Source of the DNA: Pseudooceanicola endophyticus
GTDB lineage: Bacteria; Pseudomonadota; Alphaproteobacteria; Rhodobacterales; Rhodobacteraceae
DNA: 64,000 nt
Assembly: GCF_018760365.1 (NCBI RefSeq)
Contig: NZ_JAHIAB010000003.1
Span: 186,001-250,000, forward strand
Direction: 5' to 3'
The position numbers were made by a program, and so were the translations under genes. Under the pieces are notes generated by a model. The model made no database searches and was not told where the DNA came from. It saw only the letters and a list, made by a program, of their open reading frames with translations. This document shows, piece by piece, positions 33,968 through 40,693 of the stretch (its first letter is position 1; the number at the start of each line of letters is the position of its first letter).

Positions 33968-35005
33968 ATGAAATTCTCACTCTTCATCCACCTTGAACGC
34001 CTGAACGCCGAACAGCCCCAGCAGCAGCTTTACGAGGAATACCTCGCGCTGTGCGAGATCGCCGATCGCGGCGGAATGCACGCCATCTGGACCGGCGAAC
34101 ATCACGGCATGAACTTCACCATCGCGCCCAACCCCTTCCTGCAACTGGTGGATCTGGCGCGGCGCACGAAGAACGTGCGGCTGGGCACCGGCACCGTGGT
34201 CGCGCCCTTCTGGCATCCGATCCGCCTGGCCGGCGAGGCCGCGATGACCGACATCCTGACCGGGGGCCGGCTGGAACTTGGCATCGCACGCGGCGCCTAT
34301 TCCTATGAATACGAACGCATGGTGCCCGGCATGGATGCCGTCACCGCCGGCGAGCGTCTGCGCGAGATGGTGCCCGCGGTGGAGGCGCTCTGGAAGGGCG
34401 ATTATGCCCATGAGGGCACCTACTGGCAGTTCCCCGCGACCACCTCGGCGCCCCAGCCCCTGCAACCGGAGGGGCCGCCGATCTGGATCGCCGCCCGCGA
34501 ACCCGCCAGCCACGACTTCGCGGTCAGGAACGGCTGGAACGTGCAGGTGACGCCGCTGGCCGCGCCGGACTCCCAGGTCGACACGCTGATCGGCAATTTC
34601 AACGCCGCCTGCGCCGCCCATCCCGAGGTGAAGCGCCCCCGGATCATGCTGCTGCGCCACACCTACGTGGCCGACAGCGCCGCCGATGCCGACCTTGGCG
34701 CCGAAGAGATCAACGTCTTCTACAACTACTTCGGTGCCTGGTTCAAAAACCAGCGCCCCGTCACCCAGGGCCTGATCGAGACCCTGAGCGACGAGGAGAT
34801 CGCCGCCAACCCGATGTTCTCGGCCGAGGGGATGCGGCAGAACTGCGTCGTCGGCGAGGCCCCCGAGGTGATCGCCCGCCTCAAGGCCTACGAGGCGCAG
34901 GGCTTTGACGAATATTCCTTCTGGATCGACACCGGCATGAGCTTCGAACGCAAGAAGGCCTCCCTTACCCGCTTCATCGAAGAGGTCATGCCCGCCTTCG
35001 CCTGA
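33968..35005 (+). CDS. Luciferase-like flavin-dependent monooxygenase
   Basis: A 345-residue LLM-class monooxygenase (TIM barrel) starting MKFSLFIHLERLN. Conserved segments include GEHHGMNFTIAPNPFLQL, RLGTGTVVAPFWHPIRLAGEAA, GRLELGIARGAYSYEYERM and WIAAREPASHDFAVRNGWNVQ. Such enzymes use reduced FMN and O2 for Baeyer-Villiger, N-dealkylation or ring-opening reactions. No flavin reductase is adjacent, so reduced flavin must come from elsewhere. It lies between a hydrolase and an aldehyde dehydrogenase, so oxidation of a ring or side chain followed by hydrolysis and aldehyde oxidation is the natural reading. Confidence 0.88.
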   Translation: MKFSLFIHLERLNAEQPQQQLYEEYLALCEIADRGGMHAIWTGEHHGMNFTIAPNPFLQLVDLARRTKNVRLGTGTVVAPFWHPIRLAGEAAMTDILTGGRLELGIARGAYSYEYERMVPGMDAVTAGERLREMVPAVEALWKGDYAHEGTYWQFPATTSAPQPLQPEGPPIWIAAREPASHDFAVRNGWNVQVTPLAAPDSQVDTLIGNFNAACAAHPEVKRPRIMLLRHTYVADSAADADLGAEEINVFYNYFGAWFKNQRPVTQGLIETLSDEEIAANPMFSAEGMRQNCVVGEAPEVIARLKAYEAQGFDEYSFWIDTGMSFERKKASLTRFIEEVMPAFA

Positions 35006-35014
35006 GAGGACCGA

Positions 35015-36481
35015 ATGGAACAGTTCCAACACTATATCGACGGCTGCTTCGAGCCGGGCTCGGCCCGTTTCGAAAGCACCGATCCCGCCACCGGCGCCGT
35101 CTGGGCCGAGATGCCCGAGGCCCGTGCGCCGGACGTCAACCGCGCGGTCGAGGCGGCTGCGCGTGCGCTGAAGGCCCCGGCCTGGCGCGCCCTGACCGCC
35201 ACCGCACGCGGCAAGCTGCTGATGCGGCTGGCCGATCTGGTCGAACGCGATGCCCGGCGGCTGGCGCTGCTGGAGACCCGCGACACCGGCAAGATCATCC
35301 GCGAGACCTCGGCCCAGATCGCCTATGTGGCGGATTACTACCGCTATTACGCGGGCCTTGCCGACAAGATAGAAGGCGCCAGCCTTCCGATCGACAAGCC
35401 CGACATGGAGGTCACGCTGCGCCGCGAACCCCTGGGTGTGGTGGCGGCAGTGGTGCCCTGGAACAGCCAGCTGTTCCTCTCGGCGGTCAAGCTGGGCCCG
35501 GCGCTGGCGGCGGGCTGCACCGTGGTCCTGAAAGCCTCGGAAGAAGGCCCGGCGCCGCTTCTGGCCTTCGCGGAACTGGTGCACGAGGCGGGCTTCCCGC
35601 CCGGCGTGGTCAATGTGATCACAGGCTTTGGCGCGGACTGCGGTGCCGTGCTGACGACCCATCCCAAGGTTGCCCGCGTGGCCTTCACCGGCGGCCCCGA
35701 GACCGCCCGCCAGATCGTGCGCAACAGCGCCGAGAACCTCGCCGTGACCTCGCTTGAGCTGGGCGGCAAGTCGCCCTTCATCGTCTTCGCGGATGCCGAT
35801 CTCGACAGTGCGGCCAATGCCCAGGTGGCGGGGATCTTCGCGGCGACGGGGCAAAGCTGCACCGCCGGCTCGCGGCTGCTGGTGCAGGCCAGTGTCGCCG
35901 ATGAATTCGCCTGCCGCCTGCGCGAGAAGGCCGAGGCGATCCGCATCGGCGCCCCCGATGAGATGGAGACCGAAGTCGGGCCGCTCTGCACCCTGCGCCA
36001 GCGCGAGAAGATCCAGGCGGTGGTCGATGCCTCGGTCGGGCAGGGCGCTCGGTTGCTGACCGGCGGCGTGATCCCCGAGGGTCCGGGCCGCTACTATCCG
36101 CCGACGATCCTCGATTGCCGCAAGGCGCCGAAGGCGCCGGTGATCTGCCAGGAGCTGTTCGGCCCGGTCCTCGCCCTCCAGACCTTCGAGACCGAGGCCG
36201 AGGCGCTGGAACTGGCCAATGGCACGGATTACGCCTTTGCCGCCGGGGTCTTCACGACGAACCTCACGCGGGCGCACCGGATGATGCGCGACCTCGACGC
36301 GGGGATCGTCTGGGTGAACACCTATCGCGCGGTCTCTCCCATCGCGCCCTTCGGCGGTTCCGGCCTCTCGGGGCATGGCCGCGAGGGCGGGCTGGCCGCC
36401 GCGCTGGAGTACACCAAGGTCAAGACGGTCTGGATGCGGCTGTCGGACGACCCGATTCCCGATCCCTTCGTGATGCGCTGA
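35015..36481 (+). CDS. NAD(P)+-dependent aldehyde dehydrogenase
   Basis: A 488-residue ALDH superfamily enzyme. The N-terminal Rossmann part has VVPWNSQLFLSAVKLGPALAAG and TGFG. The general base is E248 (SLELGGKSP) and the catalytic nucleophile is C282 (GQSCTAGSR), spaced as usual. The C-terminal PIAPFGGSGLSGHGREGG is present. It starts nine bases after the monooxygenase stop. It probably oxidises an aliphatic or semialdehyde product of the operon to a carboxylic acid. It closes the operon, and a strong hairpin follows. Confidence 0.92.
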   Translation: MEQFQHYIDGCFEPGSARFESTDPATGAVWAEMPEARAPDVNRAVEAAARALKAPAWRALTATARGKLLMRLADLVERDARRLALLETRDTGKIIRETSAQIAYVADYYRYYAGLADKIEGASLPIDKPDMEVTLRREPLGVVAAVVPWNSQLFLSAVKLGPALAAGCTVVLKASEEGPAPLLAFAELVHEAGFPPGVVNVITGFGADCGAVLTTHPKVARVAFTGGPETARQIVRNSAENLAVTSLELGGKSPFIVFADADLDSAANAQVAGIFAATGQSCTAGSRLLVQASVADEFACRLREKAEAIRIGAPDEMETEVGPLCTLRQREKIQAVVDASVGQGARLLTGGVIPEGPGRYYPPTILDCRKAPKAPVICQELFGPVLALQTFETEAEALELANGTDYAFAAGVFTTNLTRAHRMMRDLDAGIVWVNTYRAVSPIAPFGGSGLSGHGREGGLAAALEYTKVKTVWMRLSDDPIPDPFVMR

Positions 36482-36521
36482 CCGCCGGGGCGATCCGGTC
36501 CGCCGCCGGCTTCGGGCCGAA

Positions 36522-36556
36522 GGCGGGCCGGAAAGGCCGATCTTTTCCGGTCCGCC
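36522..36556 (+). terminator. Strong hairpin ending the monooxygenase operon
   Basis: GGCGGGCCGGAAA (36522-36534) pairs with TTTCCGGTCCGCC (36544-36556), 13 bp with one wobble, around a 9-nt loop, 40 nt after the ALDH stop. There is no U tract after it, though the stem itself ends in A/T pairs. Confidence 0.7.
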
Positions 36557-36620
36557 CCTGATCCCGCCCTTGCATTCGACGTTGGCGTTATTGCATGGCA
36601 GGACCCATCCGGTCATCCTG

Positions 36621-36637
36621 TGCAACGCGGTGTTGCA
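36621..36637 (+). promoter_or_regulatory. TGCAAC-N5-GTTGCA inverted repeat
   Basis: Perfect inverted repeats (36621-36626 and 36632-36637) lie 32 bp upstream of the kinase start; another TTGCA pair lies about 40 bp further upstream. It looks like an operator for a dimeric regulator, identity unknown. Confidence 0.4.
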
Positions 36638-36668
36638 GTATGGGTGATGCCGCGGATGGGGGAAAGAA

Positions 36669-37304
36669 ATGGGTGACCTTGCAGTAGACACCTCGGCGGT
36701 TCTGGCCTTGCTGGCGGCGGTGCCGCGGGCGGGACAGCGGGTGATCCTGGCCATTGCCGGGCCGCCCGGTGCCGGCAAGTCGACATTGGCCAGTGCCGTG
36801 GTGCGTGCTTTGGACGCGGTGCAGCCGGGGCAGGCGGCCCTGCTGCCGATGGATGGATTCCACCTTGAGAATGAAGAGCTTGACGCCCGCGGCCTGCGCG
36901 CCGTCAAGGGCGCACCGCAGACCTTCGACGCCCAGGGCTATCTGGATCTGATCGCCCGGGTGCGTGCCGATGACGGCCCGCTTGAATATCCGCTGTTCGA
37001 CCGGGCCGCCGATTGCAGCCGCCCCGGTGCCGGACGGCTGGAGGCCCGCACCCGCATCGTGGTGACCGAGGGCAACTACCTGCTGTGCAGCGCCGCGCCC
37101 TGGGAAAAGCTGCGGGATCAATTCGATGCCCGCGTGCTGCTCTCTCCGCCGCTGGAAGAGCTGGAACGCCGCCTGACGCAACGCTGGCTGGACCACGGGC
37201 TGAGCCGGGAGAGCGCGCGGGCACGGGCGCTTGGCAATGACATTCCCAACGCCCGTTTCGTCCTCGGGCACAGCGCGGGGGCCGATCTGGTGCTGTCGCT
37301 TTAG
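36669..37304 (+). CDS. P-loop kinase of the uridine kinase/fructose kinase-like family
   Basis: A 211-residue P-loop kinase. Walker A GPPGAGKST is at 31-39. The DGFHLENEELDARGLRAVKGAP segment and VVTEGNYLL correspond to the substrate and Walker B regions of the nucleoside/nucleotide kinase family that includes UdK, PanK and the FrcK protein of fructose ABC operons. Without neighbours of sugar uptake I cannot choose a substrate. The family members beside sugar transporters phosphorylate the sugar or control transport. It stands alone between the monooxygenase operon and clpS. Confidence 0.82.
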   Translation: MGDLAVDTSAVLALLAAVPRAGQRVILAIAGPPGAGKSTLASAVVRALDAVQPGQAALLPMDGFHLENEELDARGLRAVKGAPQTFDAQGYLDLIARVRADDGPLEYPLFDRAADCSRPGAGRLEARTRIVVTEGNYLLCSAAPWEKLRDQFDARVLLSPPLEELERRLTQRWLDHGLSRESARARALGNDIPNARFVLGHSAGADLVLSL

Positions 37305-37398
37305 GCAGGCCGGTGCCGCTGCGGGGCCGGGGGCTGGCCGGGGCGGGGGCTTTTCTGGCACAATGGGGCGGAACAGACCCGCCAAGGAGGGACAGGCC

Positions 37399-37704
37399 AT
37401 GGCTCCGTCCATTCCCCAGCTCAAGACCCGGACCCGCACCCGGGCCGAGCGGCCCCGGCTCTACAAGGTGATCCTGCTGAACGACGACTTCACGCCGCGC
37501 GACTTCGTGGTGACGGTGCTGAAGGCGATCTTCCGCATGACCGAGGGCGAGGCCCTGGGCGTCATGATGACGGCCCATCAGCGCGGCGCCTGCGTGGTCG
37601 CCGTCTTCACCCGCGAGATTGCCGAGGAAAAATGCCTGCGCGCCAATGACGAAGGGCGCCGGGCCGGCCATCCGCTTGCCTTCACCACCGAACGCGAGGA
37701 GTAG
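37399..37704 (+). CDS. clpS: ATP-dependent Clp protease adaptor ClpS
   Basis: A 101-residue N-degron adaptor that hands proteins with bulky N-terminal residues to ClpAP. Its core YKVILLNDDFTPRDFVVTVL contains the conserved N-end pocket residues, followed by MTAHQRGACVVAVF with the pocket His. The charged, flexible N-tail (TRTRTRAERPR) is needed to modulate ClpA. Alphaproteobacteria often have two ClpS copies; this one is not beside clpA, so it could be the second (ClpS2). The ATG follows AAGGAGG. Confidence 0.9.
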   Translation: MAPSIPQLKTRTRTRAERPRLYKVILLNDDFTPRDFVVTVLKAIFRMTEGEALGVMMTAHQRGACVVAVFTREIAEEKCLRANDEGRRAGHPLAFTTEREE

Positions 37705-37752
37705 GGTGCGCGGCGGTTGACGCGGGGGCGCCTGTCGTGCCCCTCTGGCGTC

Positions 37753-38793
37753 ATGCAGATCATGATCAATCCCCATCGCGGACATGGCCTGGACGATCCC
37801 GCCCTGGCCGAGATCCCGTTTCCCGCGCAGGATGCCGGCCCGCCGCGCGCCCTGATGGCCCGCTGCCCCCGTGCCGGCGCCACCCCCCTGGTCGAACTGC
37901 CCGGGCTGGCCCGCCAGGCCGGAGTTGCGGGGCTTTACGTCAAGGATGAACGGGCCCGCATGGGGCTGGGCAGTTTCAAGGCGCTTGGCGCCGCCTATGT
38001 GGTGGCCTGCGATGCTGCCGAGGGGCCGGTGACGGGGCGCAGCTATGTCACCGCCAGCGCGGGTAATCACGGGCTTTCGCTGGCCGCCGGTGCCGCGGCC
38101 TTCGGGGCCAGGGCGGTGATCTACCTCTCCGCAACCGTGCCCGAGGGCTTTGCCGCCCGTCTGGCCGCCGAGGGCGCCGAGGTGCGCCGCGCCGGGACCA
38201 CCTATGAGGACAGCATGGCCGCTGCCGCCGAAGCCGCCCGGACCGAGGGGCTGGAGCTGGTCTCGGACAGTTCCTGGCCCGGCTACGTGACGCGGCCGCA
38301 TCGGCTGATGGAGGGGTATCTGGTGCTGGCGGCCGAGGCCGTGGCGCAGATGCCGGTGCCCCCCAGCCATGTCTTCCTGCAGGCCGGGGTCGGCGGGCTG
38401 GCCGCCGCCGCCGCGGCCCATATGCGCGCCGCCTGGGGCGATGCGCCGGTGATCACCGTGGTCGAACCCGAAGCCGCGCCGGCGCTGGTCGCTTCGGTCC
38501 GGGCAGGCCGGGCGGTGACGACAAAGGGGCCGGTGTCGATCATGGGGCGGCTCGATTGCAAGGTGCCCTCGCTGATCGCGCTGAAGGGCCTGGCGCGGGA
38601 TGCCGATGCCTTCCTGACGCTGACCGAGGCCGAGGCGGCCGAGGCGAGCGAACGGGTGGCGCGGGCCGGTCTGCCCTCGACGCCTTCGGGGGTGGCGGGG
38701 CTGGCCGGGCTGTTGGCGGCGGGACCGGCGGTCCCGGGCCTTGATGCCGCGGCGCGGGTGCTTTGCATCCTGTCGGAACAGGCCGATCCATGA
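37753..38793 (+). CDS. PLP-dependent lyase, diaminopropionate ammonia-lyase-like
   Basis: About 346 residues of the fold-type II PLP family. The internal aldimine Lys is K76 in MGLGSFKALGAAYVV, and the phosphate/substrate loop is TASAGNHGLSLA, with AGVGGLAAAAAAH as the glycine-rich phosphate cup. The GLGSFKALG context and KDERAR match diaminopropionate ammonia-lyase (DpaL) better than threonine dehydratase. DpaL turns 2,3-diaminopropionate into pyruvate and two ammonia. It overlaps the next gene by four bases. The start could instead be ATG 37762. It is the first gene of a coupled trio. Confidence 0.85.
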   Translation: MQIMINPHRGHGLDDPALAEIPFPAQDAGPPRALMARCPRAGATPLVELPGLARQAGVAGLYVKDERARMGLGSFKALGAAYVVACDAAEGPVTGRSYVTASAGNHGLSLAAGAAAFGARAVIYLSATVPEGFAARLAAEGAEVRRAGTTYEDSMAAAAEAARTEGLELVSDSSWPGYVTRPHRLMEGYLVLAAEAVAQMPVPPSHVFLQAGVGGLAAAAAAHMRAAWGDAPVITVVEPEAAPALVASVRAGRAVTTKGPVSIMGRLDCKVPSLIALKGLARDADAFLTLTEAEAAEASERVARAGLPSTPSGVAGLAGLLAAGPAVPGLDAAARVLCILSEQADP

Positions 38794-39950
38794 TCCCCGG
38801 CGGCTTCCCCGAGGCCGAGCACCGCGCCCGGCTGGCCGCCTGCCAGCGCGCCATGGCCGAGGCGGGCCTTGAGGCGCTCCTGCTGACGACCGAGCCCGAG
38901 CTGCGCTATCTCTCGGGGTTCCTCACCCGGTTCTGGGAAAGTCCGACGCGGCCCTGGTTCCTGGTGGTGCCCGTCTCGGGCGACCCGGTGGCGGTGATCC
39001 CGTCCATCGGGGTGGCGCTGATGGCGCGCGGCTGGATCCGCGATATCCGCAGCTGGCGCTCTCCGGATTACCGCGATGACGGCATCGGCCTGCTGGCCGA
39101 GACGCTGAGAGAGTGCACCGGCCCCCGCGCAGCCATCGGGCTGCCCAGCGGGCCCGAGACGCATCTGCGGATGCCGATGGACAGTTACCACCGGCTGGCG
39201 ACGTCGCTGGGCGCGCGCAGGCTGACCGGGGATGGCGGCCTGCTGCGCCGCCTGCGGATGGTGAAATCCGGGGCCGAGATCGAGCGTATCGCCACCGCCT
39301 GCGCCATCGCCGGACGCGCCTTTGCCGAGGTTCCCGCGCTGGTCCGCCCGGGTCTGTCCCTGGCCGAGGTGTTCCGCCGCTTCCAGATCGAGGGGCTGCG
39401 GCAGGGGGCGGACTGGGTGCCCTATCTGGCGGGCGCGGCGGCGCCGGGGGGCTATGCCGACGTGATCTCTCCGGCGACGGAAGCGCCCCTGCGGGCGGGC
39501 GATGTGCTGATGCTGGACACCGGGCTGGTTCACGCCGGCTATTTCTGCGACTTCGACCGCAACTTCAGCCTTGGCTCGCCTGCGCCGGAGGTCGCCCGCG
39601 CCCATGCCCGGCTGGTCGAGGCGACGCGCGCGGGGGCCGAGGCGGCGCGCCCCGGGGCCACGGTCGCCGACCTGTTCCATGCCATGGACCGGATCGTCAC
39701 GGGGGGCGCCGGGGGCTCGGATGCCGGTCGGCTGGGTCATGGGCTGGGCATGCAGCTGACCGAGGCGCCCTCGTTGATCCCGGAGGATCACACGGTACTG
39801 GAGCCCGGCATGGTGCTGACGCTGGAGCCCGGCATCGCGCTGCCCGGCGGCAAGCTGATGGTGCATGAGGAGGATATCGTGATCACCGAAACCGGCATGT
39901 GCTGGCTGACCTCGCCCGCCGCCCCCGAGATCGTGCAGATCCCGGCATGA
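38790..39950 (+). CDS. M24 family metallohydrolase (Xaa-Pro aminopeptidase/creatinase type)
   Basis: A 386-residue pita-bread-fold enzyme. The five metal ligands are intact: D243 and D254 (MLDTGLVHAGYFCDFD), H317 (GHGLGMQLTE), E346 (LEPGIALPG) and E360 (HEEDIVIT). An N-terminal creatinase domain precedes them. In the same family, ectoine hydrolase (DoeA/EutD), creatinase and Xaa-Pro peptidases cleave C-N bonds. It sits between a PLP lyase and a racemase-like gene, joined by ATGA overlaps on both sides, so it likely hydrolyses the substrate of the lyase or a related amide. Peptidase activity is not excluded. Confidence 0.87.
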   Translation: MIPGGFPEAEHRARLAACQRAMAEAGLEALLLTTEPELRYLSGFLTRFWESPTRPWFLVVPVSGDPVAVIPSIGVALMARGWIRDIRSWRSPDYRDDGIGLLAETLRECTGPRAAIGLPSGPETHLRMPMDSYHRLATSLGARRLTGDGGLLRRLRMVKSGAEIERIATACAIAGRAFAEVPALVRPGLSLAEVFRRFQIEGLRQGADWVPYLAGAAAPGGYADVISPATEAPLRAGDVLMLDTGLVHAGYFCDFDRNFSLGSPAPEVARAHARLVEATRAGAEAARPGATVADLFHAMDRIVTGGAGGSDAGRLGHGLGMQLTEAPSLIPEDHTVLEPGMVLTLEPGIALPGGKLMVHEEDIVITETGMCWLTSPAAPEIVQIPA

Positions 39951-40693
39951 GCGCGCTGACCTTCACCCTGACTGCGCCGCCGCCCGCGCCGCTGGGGCTG
40001 ATCGTGCTGCAATCCGACCAGACCATCGAGGCCGATTTCCGCCGCCTGTTGCCCGCGCGCGCCGAGCTGCTGGTCAGCCGTGTGCCTTCGGGCCTGGAGG
40101 TCACCCCCAAGAGCCTGGCGGCGATGGAGGGTGGGTTGGCCGGGGCGGCGGGGCTATTCCCGCGCGCTCTGCCGCTTTCCGTCGTGGGCTATGGCTGCAC
40201 GTCGGGCGCGGCCCAGATCGGATCGGCGGCGGTGGCAGCCCAGATCACCCGGGGCGTCGCGACGGCGGCGGTGACCAACCCGGTTGCGGCGCTGATCGCG
40301 GCCTGTCGCCATATGGGCCTGCGCCGGCTGGGTCTGCTCTCTCCCTATGTGGCCGCGGTCTCGGGGCGGTTGCGTGCGGTGCTGTCAGAGGCCGGGATCG
40401 ACACGCCGGTCTTCGGTTCCTTCGAGGTGGCGGAAGAGGCGCGGGTGGCGCGGATCGATGCGGCCTCGATTTCTGCGGCGGCTCTGGCGCTGGCCGAAAG
40501 CGCGGCGCTGGATGCGCTGTTCCTGTCCTGCACCAACCTGCGCACCCTTGATGTGATCCCGCCGCTGGAGGCGCGGCTGGGCCTGCCGGTGCTGGCCTCG
40601 AACCCGGTGCTTGCCTGGGACATGCTGCGCCTGGCGGGCCTGCCGCCCGGCCCCGGGGCCAAGGGGCGGCTGTTTGCGGCGCCGCAGCCCTAG
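39947..40693 (+). CDS. Asp/Glu racemase superfamily protein (EutA/maleate isomerase-like)
   Basis: A 248-residue member of the aspartate/glutamate racemase-like superfamily with both catalytic cysteines: C84 in VVGYGCTSGAAQIG and C195 in SCTNLRTLD. The GYGCTSG motif is that of maleate isomerases, arylmalonate decarboxylases and the EutA protein of ectoine catabolic clusters. It is the last gene of the coupled trio. It may epimerise or isomerise an amino or dicarboxylic acid. Its TAG overlaps the converging histidine kinase stop in a shared CTAG. Confidence 0.85.
   Translation: MSALTFTLTAPPPAPLGLIVLQSDQTIEADFRRLLPARAELLVSRVPSGLEVTPKSLAAMEGGLAGAAGLFPRALPLSVVGYGCTSGAAQIGSAAVAAQITRGVATAAVTNPVAALIAACRHMGLRRLGLLSPYVAAVSGRLRAVLSEAGIDTPVFGSFEVAEEARVARIDAASISAAALALAESAALDALFLSCTNLRTLDVIPPLEARLGLPVLASNPVLAWDMLRLAGLPPGPGAKGRLFAAPQP

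Noticed and set aside
37753-40693. Complete ectoine-utilisation (eutABCDE/doe) cluster
   Set aside because: The deacetylase, cyclodeaminase and transporter genes are missing, and the PLP enzyme resembles diaminopropionate ammonia-lyase. Only part of the plan is shared.
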